The notes: generated from the sequence alone by a model not told the origin. DNA of 64,000 nt from Pseudomonas sp. CFII64 (GCF_000416235.1 NZ_ATLO01000012.1:92666-156665); one strand, 5' to 3'. Positions 46,121-56,079 are shown, numbered from the stretch's first letter. Made by a program: numbers and translations.

Positions 46121-47152
46121 TCAATGCCCCTGCGCCGTGTCGATTCGGGCGATCACCGACATGCCGATGCGCAGCTTGTCCAGATCCGGCTGGTCGGCGT
46201 CGAAGCGGATTTTTACCGGCAGGCGTTGGGTGACTTTGGTGAAATTGCCCGTGGCGTTATCCGGCGCAATCAACGAGAACGACTGGCCGGTGGCCGGGGC
46301 GATGCTGTCGATATAGCCGGTGAAGGCATGATCGGGGTAGCTGTCAACGCTCAGCTCGACCTTCTGCTGCGGCAGCATGTGGGCCAGCTGGGTTTCGCGA
46401 AAGTTGGCGATCACGAAAGCGTCTTGCAGCGGAACGATGGCCATCAACGCCTGCCCTTGCGAAACGTAAGCGCCCACCCGGACCGAGCGCTGGCCGACCA
46501 TGCCATCCTGCGGCGCGGTGATCCGGGTGTAGGACAGGTTCAACTGCGCCTGCTGCAACGCCGCCTGATCCTTGGCCAAAGCGGCCTTGGCAACTTCGAG
46601 CTGCGCCTTGAGCACATCCAGGCTTTTTGTTGCCGCCACGCGGGAAGCTTCATCCCGGTCGCGGCCTGCTTGCCAGCCGAGCAACTCGGCGTCGGCTTTC
46701 TGCCGTTCCTGTTGCGTGCCAGCACCCGCGTTGGACAGGTTCAGGTAGCGCCGGGCGTTTTCCTGGGCGAACTTCAGCGATGCCGAGGTCGCGCGGGTGG
46801 TTGCCGATGCTTGATCGATAACTGCTGCCTGACGCTCGATGCTGGCCTTGAGATTGAGAATCTGCGCCGAAGCCGCCTGGACATTGGCCGTCGCCGATGC
46901 CTGGGCAGCCAGCAGATCGGCACTGTCGATTTCGGCCAGCAACTGGCCTGCCTTGACGAGCTGGTTGTCCTCTACGGCAACCTTGACGATCTGCCCGGAC
47001 AGGCGTGGTGACACCAGCACCGAGTCGGCGCGGATATAGGCATCGTCGGTGTGCTCGACCGTCCCGCCGCTTATCAGGCGATAGCCGACATAAGCCGCGC
47101 AGACGACGATCGTGATGCCGATCAGAGAGAGGGCGGTTCTATGCTGTTTCAT
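46121..47152 (-). CDS. HlyD/EmrA-type membrane fusion protein
   Basis: A 343-residue periplasmic adaptor with one N-terminal transmembrane helix (about 9-27). The first lipoyl half-motif is VSPRLSGQIVKVAVEDNQLV and the second is ITAPQDGMVGQRSVRVGAYV. A long alpha-helical hairpin lies between them (about residues 80-200). It connects the MFS pump with the outer-membrane channel. Its start overlaps the MFS gene stop by four bases. Confidence 0.92.
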   Translation of the reverse strand: MKQHRTALSLIGITIVVCAAYVGYRLISGGTVEHTDDAYIRADSVLVSPRLSGQIVKVAVEDNQLVKAGQLLAEIDSADLLAAQASATANVQAASAQILNLKASIERQAAVIDQASATTRATSASLKFAQENARRYLNLSNAGAGTQQERQKADAELLGWQAGRDRDEASRVAATKSLDVLKAQLEVAKAALAKDQAALQQAQLNLSYTRITAPQDGMVGQRSVRVGAYVSQGQALMAIVPLQDAFVIANFRETQLAHMLPQQKVELSVDSYPDHAFTGYIDSIAPATGQSFSLIAPDNATGNFTKVTQRLPVKIRFDADQPDLDKLRIGMSVIARIDTAQGH

Positions 47153-48678
47153 GTCGGTACCGGAGGTTGCGGTGGATAGGCGCGTTTGGGAAGGGTCAGC
47201 AGGATGAGCAGCAAAACGCTGATGACAGCGAGCACGGCCAGGAAGGCATCGCTGAAACTCAAGACATAGGCTTGTTCGCGAACCTGTCGCGCCAGAGCCG
47301 AAGTGACTTGCGCGGTTTGCATGGGGTCAAGGGTCTGCACTCGCGAAGCAACGCCGTCGAGCAGGACATTGGAGTGAAAGTGCTCGCGATGGGTGACGAA
47401 GTTTTCCAGCGCGGACGCGGCCATCACCGATGATAAGCCGCGCAGGGTGTTGACCATCGACGAGGCGAACGGGCCTTCGACGGGTTGAATCACGCTGGTG
47501 GCATTCATCAGCAACGGTACGACGACCAGGGGCTGACCGATGGTGTGCAGCATCTGCAGCAGGTAAAAGTCATCGCGAATCCACTCGCTGGTAATCAACG
47601 AGCCGCCCAGGCAGGCGATGGTCAGCAGCACCAGTCCGGCGGCGATCACGTAGCGTGAATCGACCCAGCTGCGATTGATCAGCAGCGCCACCAACGGCGC
47701 AACCACCAGTTGCGGAAGCGCAATGATCAGCGCCGTCGGCATGGTTTGCAGCGGCCGGTAGCCCTGAATTTGCGTCAGGTACGAGGCGGGAATGCCGCTG
47801 CCAGCCATGGCGACAAACAGGAACAGGATCAGCGTGATCAGCCCGTACGCGAAGTTGCGACGCTGCAGCAGCTGCAATTTGAACAGCGGCAGTGGGTGGA
47901 ACCATTCGTTGAGCAGGAACAGCGGGATGCAGATGGCGGCGCCGAGCAGCAGGGCCGTGATCAGTGGCGAGTTCAACCAGTCCAGACGTTCGCCCTGGGT
48001 CAAGGCAATCACCAGCATCGAGAGGCCTGCCACACCCAGCAGCATGCCGCGCCAATCCGCCTGGCGGAATCGCTCCAGACGGAGCGGGTCCTGGGGCAAG
48101 CCATAGGCGATCAAGGCCGCGCCGAGCAGTCCGCTGGGAATGATTTGCCAGAACACCATGCGCCAGTCGGCACCTTCTGCCCATAAAGCGGCCAACGGCA
48201 TCGCCAGATTGGGGCCGAAGGTCGCGGTCAGCGCGTACGCTGACAGGCCATAAAGCTTGATATGCCAAGGCAAGAATCGCAGGGCGGCGGTCATCAGCAA
48301 TGGGGGCAGGGCGCCGCCCGCCAGTCCTTGCAGCAGGCGCAGACTGACCAGGCTTTCCAGATTGGGCGCGAAGGGAATGACCGCGCCGAACAGGGTAAAG
48401 GCGAAGGTCATGACAATCGCGAAGCGCCGCAGGGAAAACGTTACCGCGAACCACGGCGCGATCAGCATGGCCGATACTTCGGCAGCGGCGTAGACCGAGC
48501 TGATCCAGGTGCCTTGGTCATGGCCCAGGCCGTACACGCCGAGAATATCGGCCAGGGATATTTCAGTGACCCGGTCGTTGATACCGGACGTGAGCGCAGC
48601 AATCAGCACGCCCAGCAAGCCCAGCGCGAGGCGAGTGGTAAAAGGCGCAGGAACGGGCGGGGAAGAGGGCGCGGACAC
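47149..48678 (-). CDS. DHA2-family (EmrB-type) MFS efflux pump
   Basis: A 509-residue, 14-helix drug:H+ antiporter of the EmrB group. Typical stretches are LGVLIAALTSGINDRVTEIS and LRLLQGLAGGALPPLLM (motif C region). The best start is GTG at 48678, preceded by CAGGA; the frame is open to 48768 but that part crosses the divergent promoter. It leads the three-gene pump operon and is divergent from an IclR regulator. The substrate may be an aromatic compound or drug, judging only by family. Confidence 0.9.
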   Translation of the reverse strand: MSAPSSPPVPAPFTTRLALGLLGVLIAALTSGINDRVTEISLADILGVYGLGHDQGTWISSVYAAAEVSAMLIAPWFAVTFSLRRFAIVMTFAFTLFGAVIPFAPNLESLVSLRLLQGLAGGALPPLLMTAALRFLPWHIKLYGLSAYALTATFGPNLAMPLAALWAEGADWRMVFWQIIPSGLLGAALIAYGLPQDPLRLERFRQADWRGMLLGVAGLSMLVIALTQGERLDWLNSPLITALLLGAAICIPLFLLNEWFHPLPLFKLQLLQRRNFAYGLITLILFLFVAMAGSGIPASYLTQIQGYRPLQTMPTALIIALPQLVVAPLVALLINRSWVDSRYVIAAGLVLLTIACLGGSLITSEWIRDDFYLLQMLHTIGQPLVVVPLLMNATSVIQPVEGPFASSMVNTLRGLSSVMAASALENFVTHREHFHSNVLLDGVASRVQTLDPMQTAQVTSALARQVREQAYVLSFSDAFLAVLAVISVLLLILLTLPKRAYPPQPPVPT

Positions 48679-48718
48679 GTAAAATCCTGCTAAGGTAATA
48701 TGAGATAAACCTACAATG

Positions 48719-48744
48719 TGGTACACCGTACCAATCAGTGGTAC
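48719..48744. promoter_or_regulatory. Palindromic operator candidate between IclR and efflux genes
   Basis: TGGTAC-ACC-GTACCA (48719-48733) is a perfect inverted repeat, with a further half-site TGGTAC at 48739-48744. It lies in the short divergent promoter region (80 bp between starts), where the IclR protein would act. Confidence 0.6.
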
Positions 48745-48758
48745 ATAAGGCAAGGCGC

Positions 48759-49517
48759 ATGATGACAATTTCAGATACAGATCGCGGTGGGGTGCAGGTC
48801 ATTTCCAGGGCGGCAGCCATTCTTCGCTGTCTGGAAGGGGAGCCTGGGGGCCTGAGCCTGGGGGAAATCGCCAAGCGGTGCGACTTGCCCCGTTCAACTG
48901 TCCAGCGTTTGGTGGACGCTCTGGCGCTGGAAGAGTTGCTGGAAATTCATGGGAGGGGCGGGGTTTGCCTGGGGCCTGCCTTGATGCGTCTGGCGTCCCA
49001 CAGTCATGTGGATATCGTCCAGCGATCCCGGCCATATCTAGAAGCACTGGCTGCCGAAACCGGGGAATCCACGTTGCTGGCCAGCGCTACCGGCGCCGAG
49101 CTGCTGATTCTGCATGCGGTGGTGTCGAGCCAGACATTGCGGGTTTCCCCGGTACCGGGGGGCTTTTTGAATATCTATGGCGTCGGCGGTGGCAAAACCC
49201 TGCTGGCGACGATGGACGATGAAGCAGTGATCAAGCTGCTCGGGCGGAAAATCAAACCCTTGACCCCCAACACGTTGACCTTGCCTGATTTGCTCAAGCA
49301 GTTGGAGCAGATTCGCAGCAACGGACTTGCCTTTGGTAATGAAGAACACACGCTGGGCGTGGCGTCGGTCGCGGTGAGCCTGCAAACGCCGCAGGGTTAC
49401 TACTCCATCGACGTGGCAGGCCCTGCATGGCGCATCAGACAGGCCCGAAAAGACATCGAAAAAGCACTGCTCAAATGCCGGGATGAGCTGCTGAGCGGGT
49501 TGCGGTCTATTGATTGA
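48759..49517 (+). CDS. IclR-family regulator of the efflux operon
   Basis: A 252-residue IclR-type regulator with an N-terminal winged helix-turn-helix (about 10-70, SLGEIAKRCDLPRSTVQRLVDAL) and a C-terminal effector domain (about 80-250, with LLATMDDEAVIKLL). It is divergent from the EmrB-type pump with the GGTAC palindrome between them, which suggests it controls that pump. Two adjacent ATGs are possible starts (48759, 48762). Confidence 0.88.
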   Translation: MMTISDTDRGGVQVISRAAAILRCLEGEPGGLSLGEIAKRCDLPRSTVQRLVDALALEELLEIHGRGGVCLGPALMRLASHSHVDIVQRSRPYLEALAAETGESTLLASATGAELLILHAVVSSQTLRVSPVPGGFLNIYGVGGGKTLLATMDDEAVIKLLGRKIKPLTPNTLTLPDLLKQLEQIRSNGLAFGNEEHTLGVASVAVSLQTPQGYYSIDVAGPAWRIRQARKDIEKALLKCRDELLSGLRSID

Positions 49518-49529
49518 TGCAATGCTCCC

Positions 49530-49619
49530 GTTGGGGCGAGGCTTGCTCGCGAAGAACGATGACGCCGTGTTCTTGGTGACCCTGGGTGTCTGATTCGCGA
49601 GCAAGCTCGCTCCCACAGA
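49530..49619. repeat. Inverted pair of REP elements
   Basis: TTGGGGCGAGGCTTGCTCGC faces GCGAGCAAGCTCGCTCCCAC about 50 bp away, right after the IclR gene stop. Confidence 0.75.
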
Positions 49620-49765
49620 ATAGGGCGAGCCAGCGGGGGCTCATTGTTAATGTTGTTGATATAACATAACATTTATCGGTGTTTCCTTAAGATCGCGTGC
49701 AGCGCTTCGTCTTACTGATATCCACCAGCTGGCGCTGCAATGAATTCCCTGACCCTGAGTGCTCC

Positions 49766-50926
49766 ATGACGACCCCTATCCCGAAGCCGTTGGTGTCCAC
49801 GCGCCTGCAGTCCATCGATGCATTACGTGGCTTGATTATCCTGTTCATGTTGCTCGATCACGTGCGGGAAACGTTCCTGCTGCATTTGCAGGTTTCCGAT
49901 CCGATGGACGTGACCAGCACGCCGCCGGATTTGTTTCTGAGCCGCACCCTGGCGCATTTGTGTGCGCCGCTGTTCATCTTTCTCACCGGCTTGTCGGCGT
50001 TTTTGTATGGCGAGCGCCACGACAAGGCCGGAGTCTCCGGTTTCCTGTTCAAGCGTGGCCTGTTCCTGATTGTGCTGGAGTTCACCCTGGTGAATTTCGC
50101 CTGGACCTTCCAGTTTCCACCGACCTCCATCTATCTGCAGGTCATCTGGGCGATTGGCCTGAGCATGGTCGCGCTGGCGGTCCTGATCGTCCTGCCGCGC
50201 TGGGCGCTGGTGACCTTGGGTCTGGTGATCATTGCCGGGCATAACCTGCTTGATTCCCTGCACTTCGATAAAGATTCGGCCATGTACGTGCCTTGGGCGA
50301 TCCTGCATGATCGCGGCTGGCTGCAACCGTTGGAAGGCTTGCGACTGCGCACGTCCTACCCGGTGCTGCCGTGGATCGGGGTGATTGCTCTGGGTTACGC
50401 GGCCGGACCGTGGTTTGCGTCGGGTGCCGATGCGGGCACGCGTCAGCGCAAACTGGTCGCCTGCGGATTGGGCGCGCTTGCGCTGTTCTTCGTGCTGCGT
50501 CTGATCAATGGTTATGGCGAGAAGCCGTGGGTATCCGGCGAGACCGGTGTGCAGACCGTGATGAGCTTTTTCAACATCACCAAATACCCGCCATCGCTGG
50601 TATTCCTGAGCCTGACGCTGGGGCTGGGCCTGTTGTTGCTGGTCTGGTTTGAGCGTGCGGCGGGGCGCGGCTGGATGAAGCCGCTGCTGGTGTTTGGTGC
50701 CGCGCCGATGTTCTTTTATCTGCTGCACCTGTATGTGCTGAAGATTCTGTACCTGATCGCCACGGCAATCTGGGGCGCCAACAAGGGCGATTATTTCGGC
50801 TTTGATTCGGTCGGCGCGGTGTGGCTGTGTTCGGTATTGCTGGCGGTCGGATTGTTCCCTGCGGTACGCGCCTTCGCGAGTTTCAAGGCGCGACGTAAGG
50901 ATATTGTCTGGTTGAAGTATTTCTAA
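49766..50926 (+). CDS. DUF1624/HGSNAT-type membrane acyltransferase
   Basis: A 386-residue integral-membrane protein with about ten helices. The N-terminal RLQSIDALRGLIILFMLLDH segment is the signature of the DUF1624 and heparan-alpha-glucosaminide N-acetyltransferase-like families. It also resembles YeiB-type membrane proteins. The biological role is unknown. The ATG at 49766 was chosen; the frame is open to 49697. A bidirectional terminator follows. Confidence 0.85.
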   Translation: MTTPIPKPLVSTRLQSIDALRGLIILFMLLDHVRETFLLHLQVSDPMDVTSTPPDLFLSRTLAHLCAPLFIFLTGLSAFLYGERHDKAGVSGFLFKRGLFLIVLEFTLVNFAWTFQFPPTSIYLQVIWAIGLSMVALAVLIVLPRWALVTLGLVIIAGHNLLDSLHFDKDSAMYVPWAILHDRGWLQPLEGLRLRTSYPVLPWIGVIALGYAAGPWFASGADAGTRQRKLVACGLGALALFFVLRLINGYGEKPWVSGETGVQTVMSFFNITKYPPSLVFLSLTLGLGLLLLVWFERAAGRGWMKPLLVFGAAPMFFYLLHLYVLKILYLIATAIWGANKGDYFGFDSVGAVWLCSVLLAVGLFPAVRAFASFKARRKDIVWLKYF

Positions 50927-50931
50927 CCCAC

Positions 50932-50960
50932 AAAGCTGGCAGCAAGTGCTGCCAGCTTTT
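50932..50960. terminator. Bidirectional terminator
   Basis: AAAGCTGGCAGCA-AG-TGCTGCCAGCTTT is a 13-bp stem with a two-base loop, then TTCCC. It lies between convergent stops (50926 and 50967) and can serve both genes. Confidence 0.75.
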
Positions 50961-50966
50961 CCCTGC

Positions 50967-51695
50967 TTACTCGTGATGCGCCTCACCGAGGAAGGTCAAC
51001 GAAGTAAACAGGCCTTGCTCGTCAATATCGGTGTTGTCCTTCACCGGCACCACGGTCTCGGCAGCAATGATATTCAATCCCTCATTACGCACCACTACCG
51101 AAGCCTTGCCTTCAGCGTCAGTGGTTGCACTCACCACATCGGGCTGGCTGCGATAGTCGCCGATCAGCTTGATCCCAGCCGCAGGCTTGCCGTTGAGCAG
51201 GACCTGCACCGGCAGCGCCTTGCCCGGCCCGACCTTCAGTGGATCGACCTGCGGGATGATCACCAGCTTCAGGCGTTCCAGCGAGGGCAGCTTTGTTCCG
51301 GGTTGATAAATCGCCAGGCTGTACTTGAACGTCTGCAATGCAGTGACGGCACCGGGCACTTCGGTGCGGCCTTTGTTGACCCACTTCTTGTCGGCGGTCT
51401 GCGACCACATCCCATTGTTCAGCGCCACGGCCATCATCGCAGGATGGCTCAACGGCTGGAGGCGGGCGTGATCGGCCAGACGCTCGACGGTGACCGGAAT
51501 CATCTTGCCGCTCATGTCATACGCCCAGGCACCGCTGACTTTCTGCGCCTTGAACGCGCTGTCCTCGGCACCATGGCCATAAACCACTTCAATGTTGCCG
51601 CGCCGTTCTTCGGTCCACAGACCGTGGGCCTGGGCCTGGCTGAGGGACAAAGCGCCAAACAGGCTCAGGGTCAGGATTGTTTTTGTGTAGGGCAT
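50967..51695 (-). CDS. DUF4198 periplasmic protein
   Basis: A 242-residue exported protein with a signal peptide (about 1-23, ending SQAQAHG). It matches DUF4198 proteins (annotated as periplasmic components related to Co/Ni uptake): HGLWTEERRGNIEVVYGHG after the signal and a C-terminal Ig-like carboxypeptidase-regulatory type domain with DAEGKASVVV. It begins 18 bp after the receptor gene stop, with AAGGA before the ATG, so the two are cotranscribed. A metal or siderophore uptake role is inferred. Confidence 0.83.
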   Translation of the reverse strand: MPYTKTILTLSLFGALSLSQAQAHGLWTEERRGNIEVVYGHGAEDSAFKAQKVSGAWAYDMSGKMIPVTVERLADHARLQPLSHPAMMAVALNNGMWSQTADKKWVNKGRTEVPGAVTALQTFKYSLAIYQPGTKLPSLERLKLVIIPQVDPLKVGPGKALPVQVLLNGKPAAGIKLIGDYRSQPDVVSATTDAEGKASVVVRNEGLNIIAAETVVPVKDNTDIDEQGLFTSLTFLGEAHHE

Positions 51696-51713
51696 GGGTG
51701 ATTCCTTGCAGGA

Positions 51714-53828
51714 TCAGAGGCTGAGGGAAAGGCTGACGGTCAAGTTGCGCGGCTCACCGGGGTTGACCCAGTAATTGCTGTAAGAGCGCTCGTAGTATTT
51801 TTCGTCGAACAGGTTGTTGAGGTTCAGGCCGACGGTGACGTTATCGGTGGCCTTGTAGTGCGCGAGCAAATCAACGGTGTGGTACGCCGGTAACTCGAAG
51901 CTCCCGCCTGATTCGCCCGAGCGGTCGCCCACATACGTCAATGCCGCGCCCAGATCCGAGCCCTTGAGCGCGCCGTTCTGGAACTCGTAGACGCCGAGCA
52001 GGCTGCCGCTGCGTTTGGCCACCCCGAGAATCCGGCTGCCGGCGGGGATCGCCTTATCGCCCTTGGTCACTTCGGCGTCGATCCAGGCAAACGCCCCAAT
52101 GACCCGGATCGCCTCGCTCAGCTGGCCGTTGAATTGCAGATCGACACCCTGGCTGCGCGCTTTGCCCATGGCCCGGCTGCTGTCGCTGGCCGGATCAAGG
52201 GCCAGGACGTTTTCTTTCTCGATATGAAAGGCGGCGAGGGTGGCGCTCAGGCGCTCGTCAAACCATTCGGTCTTGATCCCGAGTTCGTAGCCGACGCCTT
52301 CTTCGGGTTTGAAAGTCTTGCCTGTCGCGTCCAGCCCGTTATTGGGTTTGAACGACGTCGAGGCGTTGGCGAATACGCCCAGTTCAGGGGTGAGCTGATA
52401 AAGGAGACCCGCGCGGTAGGTGAGCTCGTCATGGCGCTGCTGGCTGGCGGCGTTTTTCGTGAAGTCGTCGATCTGCTGATCGAAATGCTCGAAGCGCGCA
52501 CCCACCATGCCGCGCAGGCGCTCGGTAAAGACGATCTGATCCTGGAGGTTCAGGGCCTGGCTTTTGACATGCTCATAAAAGTCGGTGCCCGAGCGCACGC
52601 CATTGGGCTTGGCCTGACCGTAAACCGGTTGATAGATGTCGATGGCATACGGGCTGCCGGCGATGGCCGTGACGCGTTCGTTCTTGCGATAGTTCTCGTA
52701 TTCGGTGCCGATCAACAGCTGATGTTGCCAACTGCCGACGTCAACCAGCCCGCGCAGCTCCAGTTGCGTGATGCTGTCGTGCCAATTCATGTCCCGCTCG
52801 CGATAGCGCCGGGACAGGGTATGGCCATCGGCGTTCAACGGACGATTTTCCGAGGCAAAACCGGACAGTTCACCCTGCTTGTAATGACTGGCCAGGCGCA
52901 GCGACCAGACATCATTAAGGCGATGCTCCAGCGCGGCCTGAATCATGTTGTTGTCGTTATCGATATCGCCGTCATTGGGTTCGCCGAAGAAGCTGCGACG
53001 GGAAACGCCGCTCCATTTATTGTTTGGCGCAACGATGCCCCGGTCGAAGGTCGAACTGTGGCGGACGAACTCGGTTTCCACCGACAGATGCGTGTCCGGA
53101 TCCAGCTGCCAGCTGAAAGTCGGTGCGACAAAAACCCGTTTGCTCTCTACGTGATCGCGGAAGCTGTTGTTGTCTTCTACGGCGAGATTGACCCGGGACA
53201 GCAAGGTTTTCTCATCATTGAGCGGGGCGTTGACGTCCAGCGCGGTGCGATAGCGATCCCAGCTCCCGGCGCTGGTTTGCAACGTGGTGAAGGCATCGGC
53301 CTGCGGTTTTTTGCTGACAATGTTAACGGTGCCGCCGGGATCGCCTCGCCCGTAGAGACTGGCGGCCGGACCTTTGAGGACTTCGATGCGCTCGACATTG
53401 GCCGCGTCCGGCGTGCTCGGGTAGCCGCGATTGGCGCTGAAACCGTCCTTGTAGAACTCCGACGTCGTGAACCCGCGGATGCTGTATTCATACAGCGTCA
53501 AGCCGCCGAAGTTATTCTGCTTCGACACGCCGCCGGCATAGTCCAGCGCCCGCTCCACGTTGTTGCTGCCCAGATCCTGCAGCACACGAGCGGGGATCAC
53601 GCTGATGGACTGCGGGATATCTTTGATCGCGGTGTCGGTTTTTGTCGCACTGGCCGAGCGGGTTGCACGATAGCCGCTGACGGGGCCTGTGGCTAACTCG
53701 TAAGCGGTGTCGGCATTGACGGTTATCGCATCAAGTTCGAACGGCTGCGGTGTTTGATTGGCGAAGCTGACATCGGCCATGAGGCCAAAAGCGAGGCCTG
53801 CGAAGGAGACCTTTTTGCGGGGAGGCAT
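51714..53828 (-). CDS. TonB-dependent siderophore-type receptor
   Basis: A 704-residue outer-membrane receptor with a signal peptide (about residues 1-23, ending ADVSFAN). Plug segments TAIKDIPQSISVIPARVLQD and IEVLKGPAASLYGRGDPGGT are of the ferrisiderophore family. The barrel ends with a hydrophobic SLSLSL rather than the common terminal aromatic residue. No STN signalling domain. It is paired with the DUF4198 gene downstream; the ligand is unknown. I see no convincing Fur box upstream. Confidence 0.9.
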   Translation of the reverse strand: MPPRKKVSFAGLAFGLMADVSFANQTPQPFELDAITVNADTAYELATGPVSGYRATRSASATKTDTAIKDIPQSISVIPARVLQDLGSNNVERALDYAGGVSKQNNFGGLTLYEYSIRGFTTSEFYKDGFSANRGYPSTPDAANVERIEVLKGPAASLYGRGDPGGTVNIVSKKPQADAFTTLQTSAGSWDRYRTALDVNAPLNDEKTLLSRVNLAVEDNNSFRDHVESKRVFVAPTFSWQLDPDTHLSVETEFVRHSSTFDRGIVAPNNKWSGVSRRSFFGEPNDGDIDNDNNMIQAALEHRLNDVWSLRLASHYKQGELSGFASENRPLNADGHTLSRRYRERDMNWHDSITQLELRGLVDVGSWQHQLLIGTEYENYRKNERVTAIAGSPYAIDIYQPVYGQAKPNGVRSGTDFYEHVKSQALNLQDQIVFTERLRGMVGARFEHFDQQIDDFTKNAASQQRHDELTYRAGLLYQLTPELGVFANASTSFKPNNGLDATGKTFKPEEGVGYELGIKTEWFDERLSATLAAFHIEKENVLALDPASDSSRAMGKARSQGVDLQFNGQLSEAIRVIGAFAWIDAEVTKGDKAIPAGSRILGVAKRSGSLLGVYEFQNGALKGSDLGAALTYVGDRSGESGGSFELPAYHTVDLLAHYKATDNVTVGLNLNNLFDEKYYERSYSNYWVNPGEPRNLTVSLSLSL

Positions 53829-53919
53829 GTCTGATGTTCCTGATAGATTCGTTACAGTATAACGTTTCTATCAAGAATGACTTTCAACAATAAATTCGGC
53901 CAGATGTTACCGGATGTTG

Positions 53920-53952
53920 CGGCAGATTGAAGTCGATGACTTCGATCTGCCG
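53920..53952 (-). terminator. Long hairpin after the chemoreceptor gene
   Basis: CGGCAGATTGAAGTC and GACTTCGATCTGCCG pair over 15 positions (one G-T type mismatch) with a 3-base loop, eight bases past the chemoreceptor stop on the minus strand. No U-run follows. Confidence 0.5.
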
Positions 53953-53959
53953 CTGCGCA

Positions 53960-55906
53960 TCAGGTGCGGAAACGCTTGACCAGCGCATCCAGTTCGCTGG
54001 ACAGCACTGCGAGGCTCTTCGAGTCGTTGCGGGCCGCTTCGGCCAGATCGGCAACCAGCTGCGCATCGCCATGAATCTGGCTGATGTGCCGATTGATGTC
54101 TTCAGCCACATGGTGCTGTTCTTCGGCAGCCGTAGCGATCTGGGTATTCATGTCGCGGATCACGTCCACCGATTCGCGAATCTGCCCGAAACTGTTGCGC
54201 GCCTGGCCGATTTTCTCCACCGATTGCTGGGAAACGCTGAGGCTGGCGTGCATCTGTTGCGTGACCGAAGAGGTGCGACGGGCCAATGTGCCCAGCAGGT
54301 TATCGATTTCGGCCGTGGAGTCGGCGGTGCGCTTGGCGAGGGCGCGCACTTCATCGGCCACCACCGCAAAGCCGCGACCTTGTTCGCCTGCGCGAGCGGC
54401 TTCGATGGCGGCGTTGAGCGCCAGCAGGTTGGTTTGCTCGGCGATGGAGCGAATGGTGTCCAGGATCGACTGGATGGCGGTGCTGTCTTTTTCCAGCTGC
54501 ACCATGGCGGTGGCTGATTGCGACAATTCGGCACTCAGTTTATCGACGCTGCTCACCGCATCGTCGATCTGGCGCTGGCCTTCGCGGGCCTGACGCTGGC
54601 CGCTGTCGGCAGATTCGGCAGCCTGGCTGCAGGAGCGGGCCACTTCATTGGCGGTCGCAACCATTTCGTGGAACGCGGTGGACACCATGTCCACAGCCTC
54701 ACGTTGCCGGTCGGCCGCTTCGGCCATGTCGTGTGACACGCGCGTCGAGCTGGTGGAGGTGTCGAGGATTTTTGTCGCCGCCAGCCCGATATGCTGGATC
54801 AGGCTGCGAATGGCGGTCAGGAACTGATTGAACCAGTTGGCCAGTTGCGCGGTTTCGTCATTGCCGCGCACCGCCAGGTTTTTGGTCAGGTCGCCTTCAC
54901 CTTGGGCGATGCCTTCGAGGCCGCTGGCCACGCTGCGGATCGGACGCACGATCAGCGACGCGAAGCTGGCGCCGACCAGGGCGAAAATCACCGCCAGTAC
55001 AGCCGCGATTACCGCAATCAGCCAGGTCAGGCGAGTGGCCGAACTCATGACCTCATCCTGCTTGATCAGGCCAATGAAGTTCCAGCCCAGTTGCTCTGAA
55101 GGAAACACGTTGGCCATGTAGCGCTCGCCATCGAGCTCAACTTCTACCAGCCCGCTGCTGACTTTCGCCAGTTCGGCGTAGCCAGCACCCAGTTCGCCGA
55201 TTTTCTTGAAGTTATGCTCGGGCTTGCGCGGGTCGACCAGGATGTTGCCGCTCTTTTCCAGGAGCATCAGGTAGCCGCTTTCGCCGAGTTTGATCTGCTT
55301 GACGATGCTGGTCAGTTGCTTGAGCGTCACGTCAATGCCGACCACGCCACCGGGGTTGCCCAGTGCATTGTTGATGGTGCGTCCGGTATTGACCATGACC
55401 GCGTCGTCAGCCGCCCAATAGTAGGCGTCGCTGCGCACGACCTTGCCGGGATTGGCCAGCGCTGCCTTGTACCAAGGGCGCACGCGTGGGTCGTAATCGC
55501 CGAACTTCTGACCTTCCGGCCATGGCACATAAGTGCCGTTGGCCAGACCGTAGGAAATGTACGAGTAAGAGGGATGGCTGACGCCCAAACGATTGAACAG
55601 CGCGATGATGCTCTTGTCCGTTTCAGACTCTGGCGCACTCTGCTGATCCGCAGTCATGAAGCTCTTGAGGCCATTACCCGCACCTGTCAGCAGCGGATTG
55701 GCGACCAGGTACTCGACGTTCTGGCTGATCCCGTCGAAAAACAGCTGCATGGCATTGGCGACCTGCCGGATTTCTCGGCCACTGCTGTCGACGAAGCCAT
55801 CTGCGGCATCGTTGCGCAGGTTGACAATGACGATGCTGGCGACCACGACGATCGGCAAGCAAGCGATGACGGCGAACGCCCAGGTCAGTTTCTGTTTGAT
55901 ATTCAT
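53960..55906 (-). CDS. Methyl-accepting chemotaxis protein with amino-acid-type dCache domain
   Basis: A 648-residue chemoreceptor: transmembrane helix (about 8-30), periplasmic dCache_1 (about 35-275), second helix (about 277-305), HAMP, and a signalling domain whose tip is [20 protein letters not shown]. The ligand pocket shows Y138, R143, W145, Y146 and D192, which fit the Y-x4-R-x-W-Y...D amino-acid-binding signature known from PctA-type receptors. An amine variant of that family is also possible. The C terminus (LVKRFRT) lacks the CheR tether pentapeptide. Situated downstream of an N-methyl amino acid oxidation operon, it could sense a related compound. Confidence 0.9.
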   Translation of the reverse strand: MNIKQKLTWAFAVIACLPIVVVASIVIVNLRNDAADGFVDSSGREIRQVANAMQLFFDGISQNVEYLVANPLLTGAGNGLKSFMTADQQSAPESETDKSIIALFNRLGVSHPSYSYISYGLANGTYVPWPEGQKFGDYDPRVRPWYKAALANPGKVVRSDAYYWAADDAVMVNTGRTINNALGNPGGVVGIDVTLKQLTSIVKQIKLGESGYLMLLEKSGNILVDPRKPEHNFKKIGELGAGYAELAKVSSGLVEVELDGERYMANVFPSEQLGWNFIGLIKQDEVMSSATRLTWLIAVIAAVLAVIFALVGASFASLIVRPIRSVASGLEGIAQGEGDLTKNLAVRGNDETAQLANWFNQFLTAIRSLIQHIGLAATKILDTSTSSTRVSHDMAEAADRQREAVDMVSTAFHEMVATANEVARSCSQAAESADSGQRQAREGQRQIDDAVSSVDKLSAELSQSATAMVQLEKDSTAIQSILDTIRSIAEQTNLLALNAAIEAARAGEQGRGFAVVADEVRALAKRTADSTAEIDNLLGTLARRTSSVTQQMHASLSVSQQSVEKIGQARNSFGQIRESVDVIRDMNTQIATAAEEQHHVAEDINRHISQIHGDAQLVADLAEAARNDSKSLAVLSSELDALVKRFRT

Positions 55907-56079
55907 CCGAACTCCAGAGAGCTGCTGACCTAAAACCCCAGTACCGCTGGTGTTGATCGTGCAGGCACGCAAATAACGCAAAAATTAGTCATATGGTATA
56001 CCGCTATCGGCGTCATCCCGGGGTTCTTGAAGGGGGTTCGCAGAGCAGGTCGCTGGCAGGCATGAGATGCCTGTTCGCG

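Noticed and set aside
48679..48768. N-terminal extension of the MFS pump
   Set aside because: It crosses the divergent promoter and palindrome; GTG at 48678 has CAGGA at the right distance.
52134..53696. 520-codon plus-strand ORF opposite a TonB-dependent receptor gene
   Set aside because: It is antisense to a clear receptor gene, with no recognisable domain; a shadow caused by high GC content.
53829..53880. Fur box before the DUF4198-linked receptor
   Set aside because: The AT-rich sequence around 53850-53880 has only a weak resemblance to the consensus.
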